The notes below the pieces were generated by a model. The model saw only the letters and a program-made list of their open reading frames with translations. It was not told where the DNA came from and did no database searches. A stretch of DNA of 64,000 nucleotides, taken from assembly GCA_002295925.1 (NCBI GenBank), contig DBGO01000007.1:1-64000 (forward strand), read 5' to 3'. The translations under genes and the position numbers were made by a program. The stretch's first letter is position 1. Each line of letters opens with the position of its first letter. This document shows, one piece after another, positions 63,722 to 64,000 of this stretch. Origin of the DNA: Flavobacteriales bacterium UBA852 (GTDB lineage Bacteria; Bacteroidota; Bacteroidia; Flavobacteriales_E; Vicingaceae).

Positions 63722-64000
63722 ATGAATTTTACCGCAAAACAAATTGCCGACATTATTAACGGCACCATAGAAGGAAACGAAAATGCAACCGTTTCAAAGG
63801 TTTCTAAAATTGAAGAAGGAAAACCCGGAACGATTACTTTTTTGGGCAATCCTGCTTACGAACCTTACATTTATACTACCGAAGCATCAATTATTATTGT
63901 TGCCCACAATTTTAAACCCGAAAAGGAAATTAATGCTGAGAGTACACTCATTCGTGTTGAAAATCCTCATTTAGCTTTGGCTCAATTGTTACAAGCTTAT
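63722..64000 (+). CDS. lpxD: UDP-3-O-acylglucosamine N-acyltransferase (5' part)
   Basis: Open from the ATG at 63722 to the window edge, 93 codons, no stop. The N-terminal uridine-binding domain of LpxD is clear: AKQIADIINGTIEGNENATV, KPGTITFLGNPAYEPYIYTT and LIRVENPHLALAQLLQAY. LpxD adds the N-linked acyl chain in lipid A synthesis. The left-handed beta-helix and C-terminus lie beyond the window. Confidence 0.9.
   Translation, partial: MNFTAKQIADIINGTIEGNENATVSKVSKIEEGKPGTITFLGNPAYEPYIYTTEASIIIVAHNFKPEKEINAESTLIRVENPHLALAQLLQAY

Noticed and set aside
1..64000. tRNA, rRNA, insertion sequences, prophage
   Set aside because: None was recognised by eye. Small RNA genes could be missed without a covariance search.

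Overview
The window is an AT-rich stretch of a Bacteroidota chromosome. The exact family cannot be fixed from the sequence. The signs are promoters of the TTG-N19/20-TAnnTTTG type, almost no Shine-Dalgarno sequences, several lipoproteins and beta-barrel or FKBP-type envelope proteins, and a type II-C CRISPR-Cas9 locus with long (46 bp) repeats. I saw no rRNA, tRNA, insertion sequence or prophage.

Layout. 1-1350: small low-GC accessory genes bracketed by a ~55-60 bp hairpin repeat. 1384-15206: housekeeping and envelope genes (FAD dehydrogenase, beta-barrel protein, SppA, FolK, OmpA/TPR lipoprotein, TpiA, PrmA, a 1485-aa secreted protein, PlsY). 15228-22235: a 2335-aa TPR/PD40/coiled-coil protein ending in three SPOR-like modules. 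22257-24040: a second patch of small membrane or secreted genes carrying three more copies of the hairpin repeat seen at 141 and 1285. 24153-25613: HU, a secreted cupin and a 416-bp multi-palindrome element. 25614-30873: an AsnB / two-domain oxidoreductase / alpha-barrel glycan set. 30960-44009: ChaN-like protein, UbiD, HPF, HdeD-like protein, Cdd, two FKBP proteins, DEAD helicase, DnaB, IspE and the rpsF-rpsR-rplI operon.

44340-52733 is the CRISPR locus: a tracrRNA gene on the minus strand, a divergent plus-strand operon (HIRAN-domain protein, cas9, cas1, cas2) and an array of 28 repeats and 27 spacers. The repeat is closest to other Bacteroidota II-C repeats when read on the minus strand. 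The tracrRNA anti-repeat fits that orientation, so crRNAs are expected to run toward cas2, antiparallel to the cas genes. Each full repeat holds TTG-N19-TATCTTTA, nearly the same promoter as that of the tracrRNA (TTG-N19-TATATTTG), so each spacer may have its own promoter. Cas2 ends in QLELF, a match to the bacterial sliding-clamp-binding motif. The HIRAN gene at the head of the operon is the most unusual element.

52879-64000: a GDP-heptose set (HddC-GmhB fusion, HddA, glycosyltransferase), DUF368 lipid-carrier transporter, rhodanese, phosphosulfolactate synthase, DUF2797, an ABC exporter, TruA, an HD phosphohydrolase and the first 93 codons of lpxD, which runs off the window.
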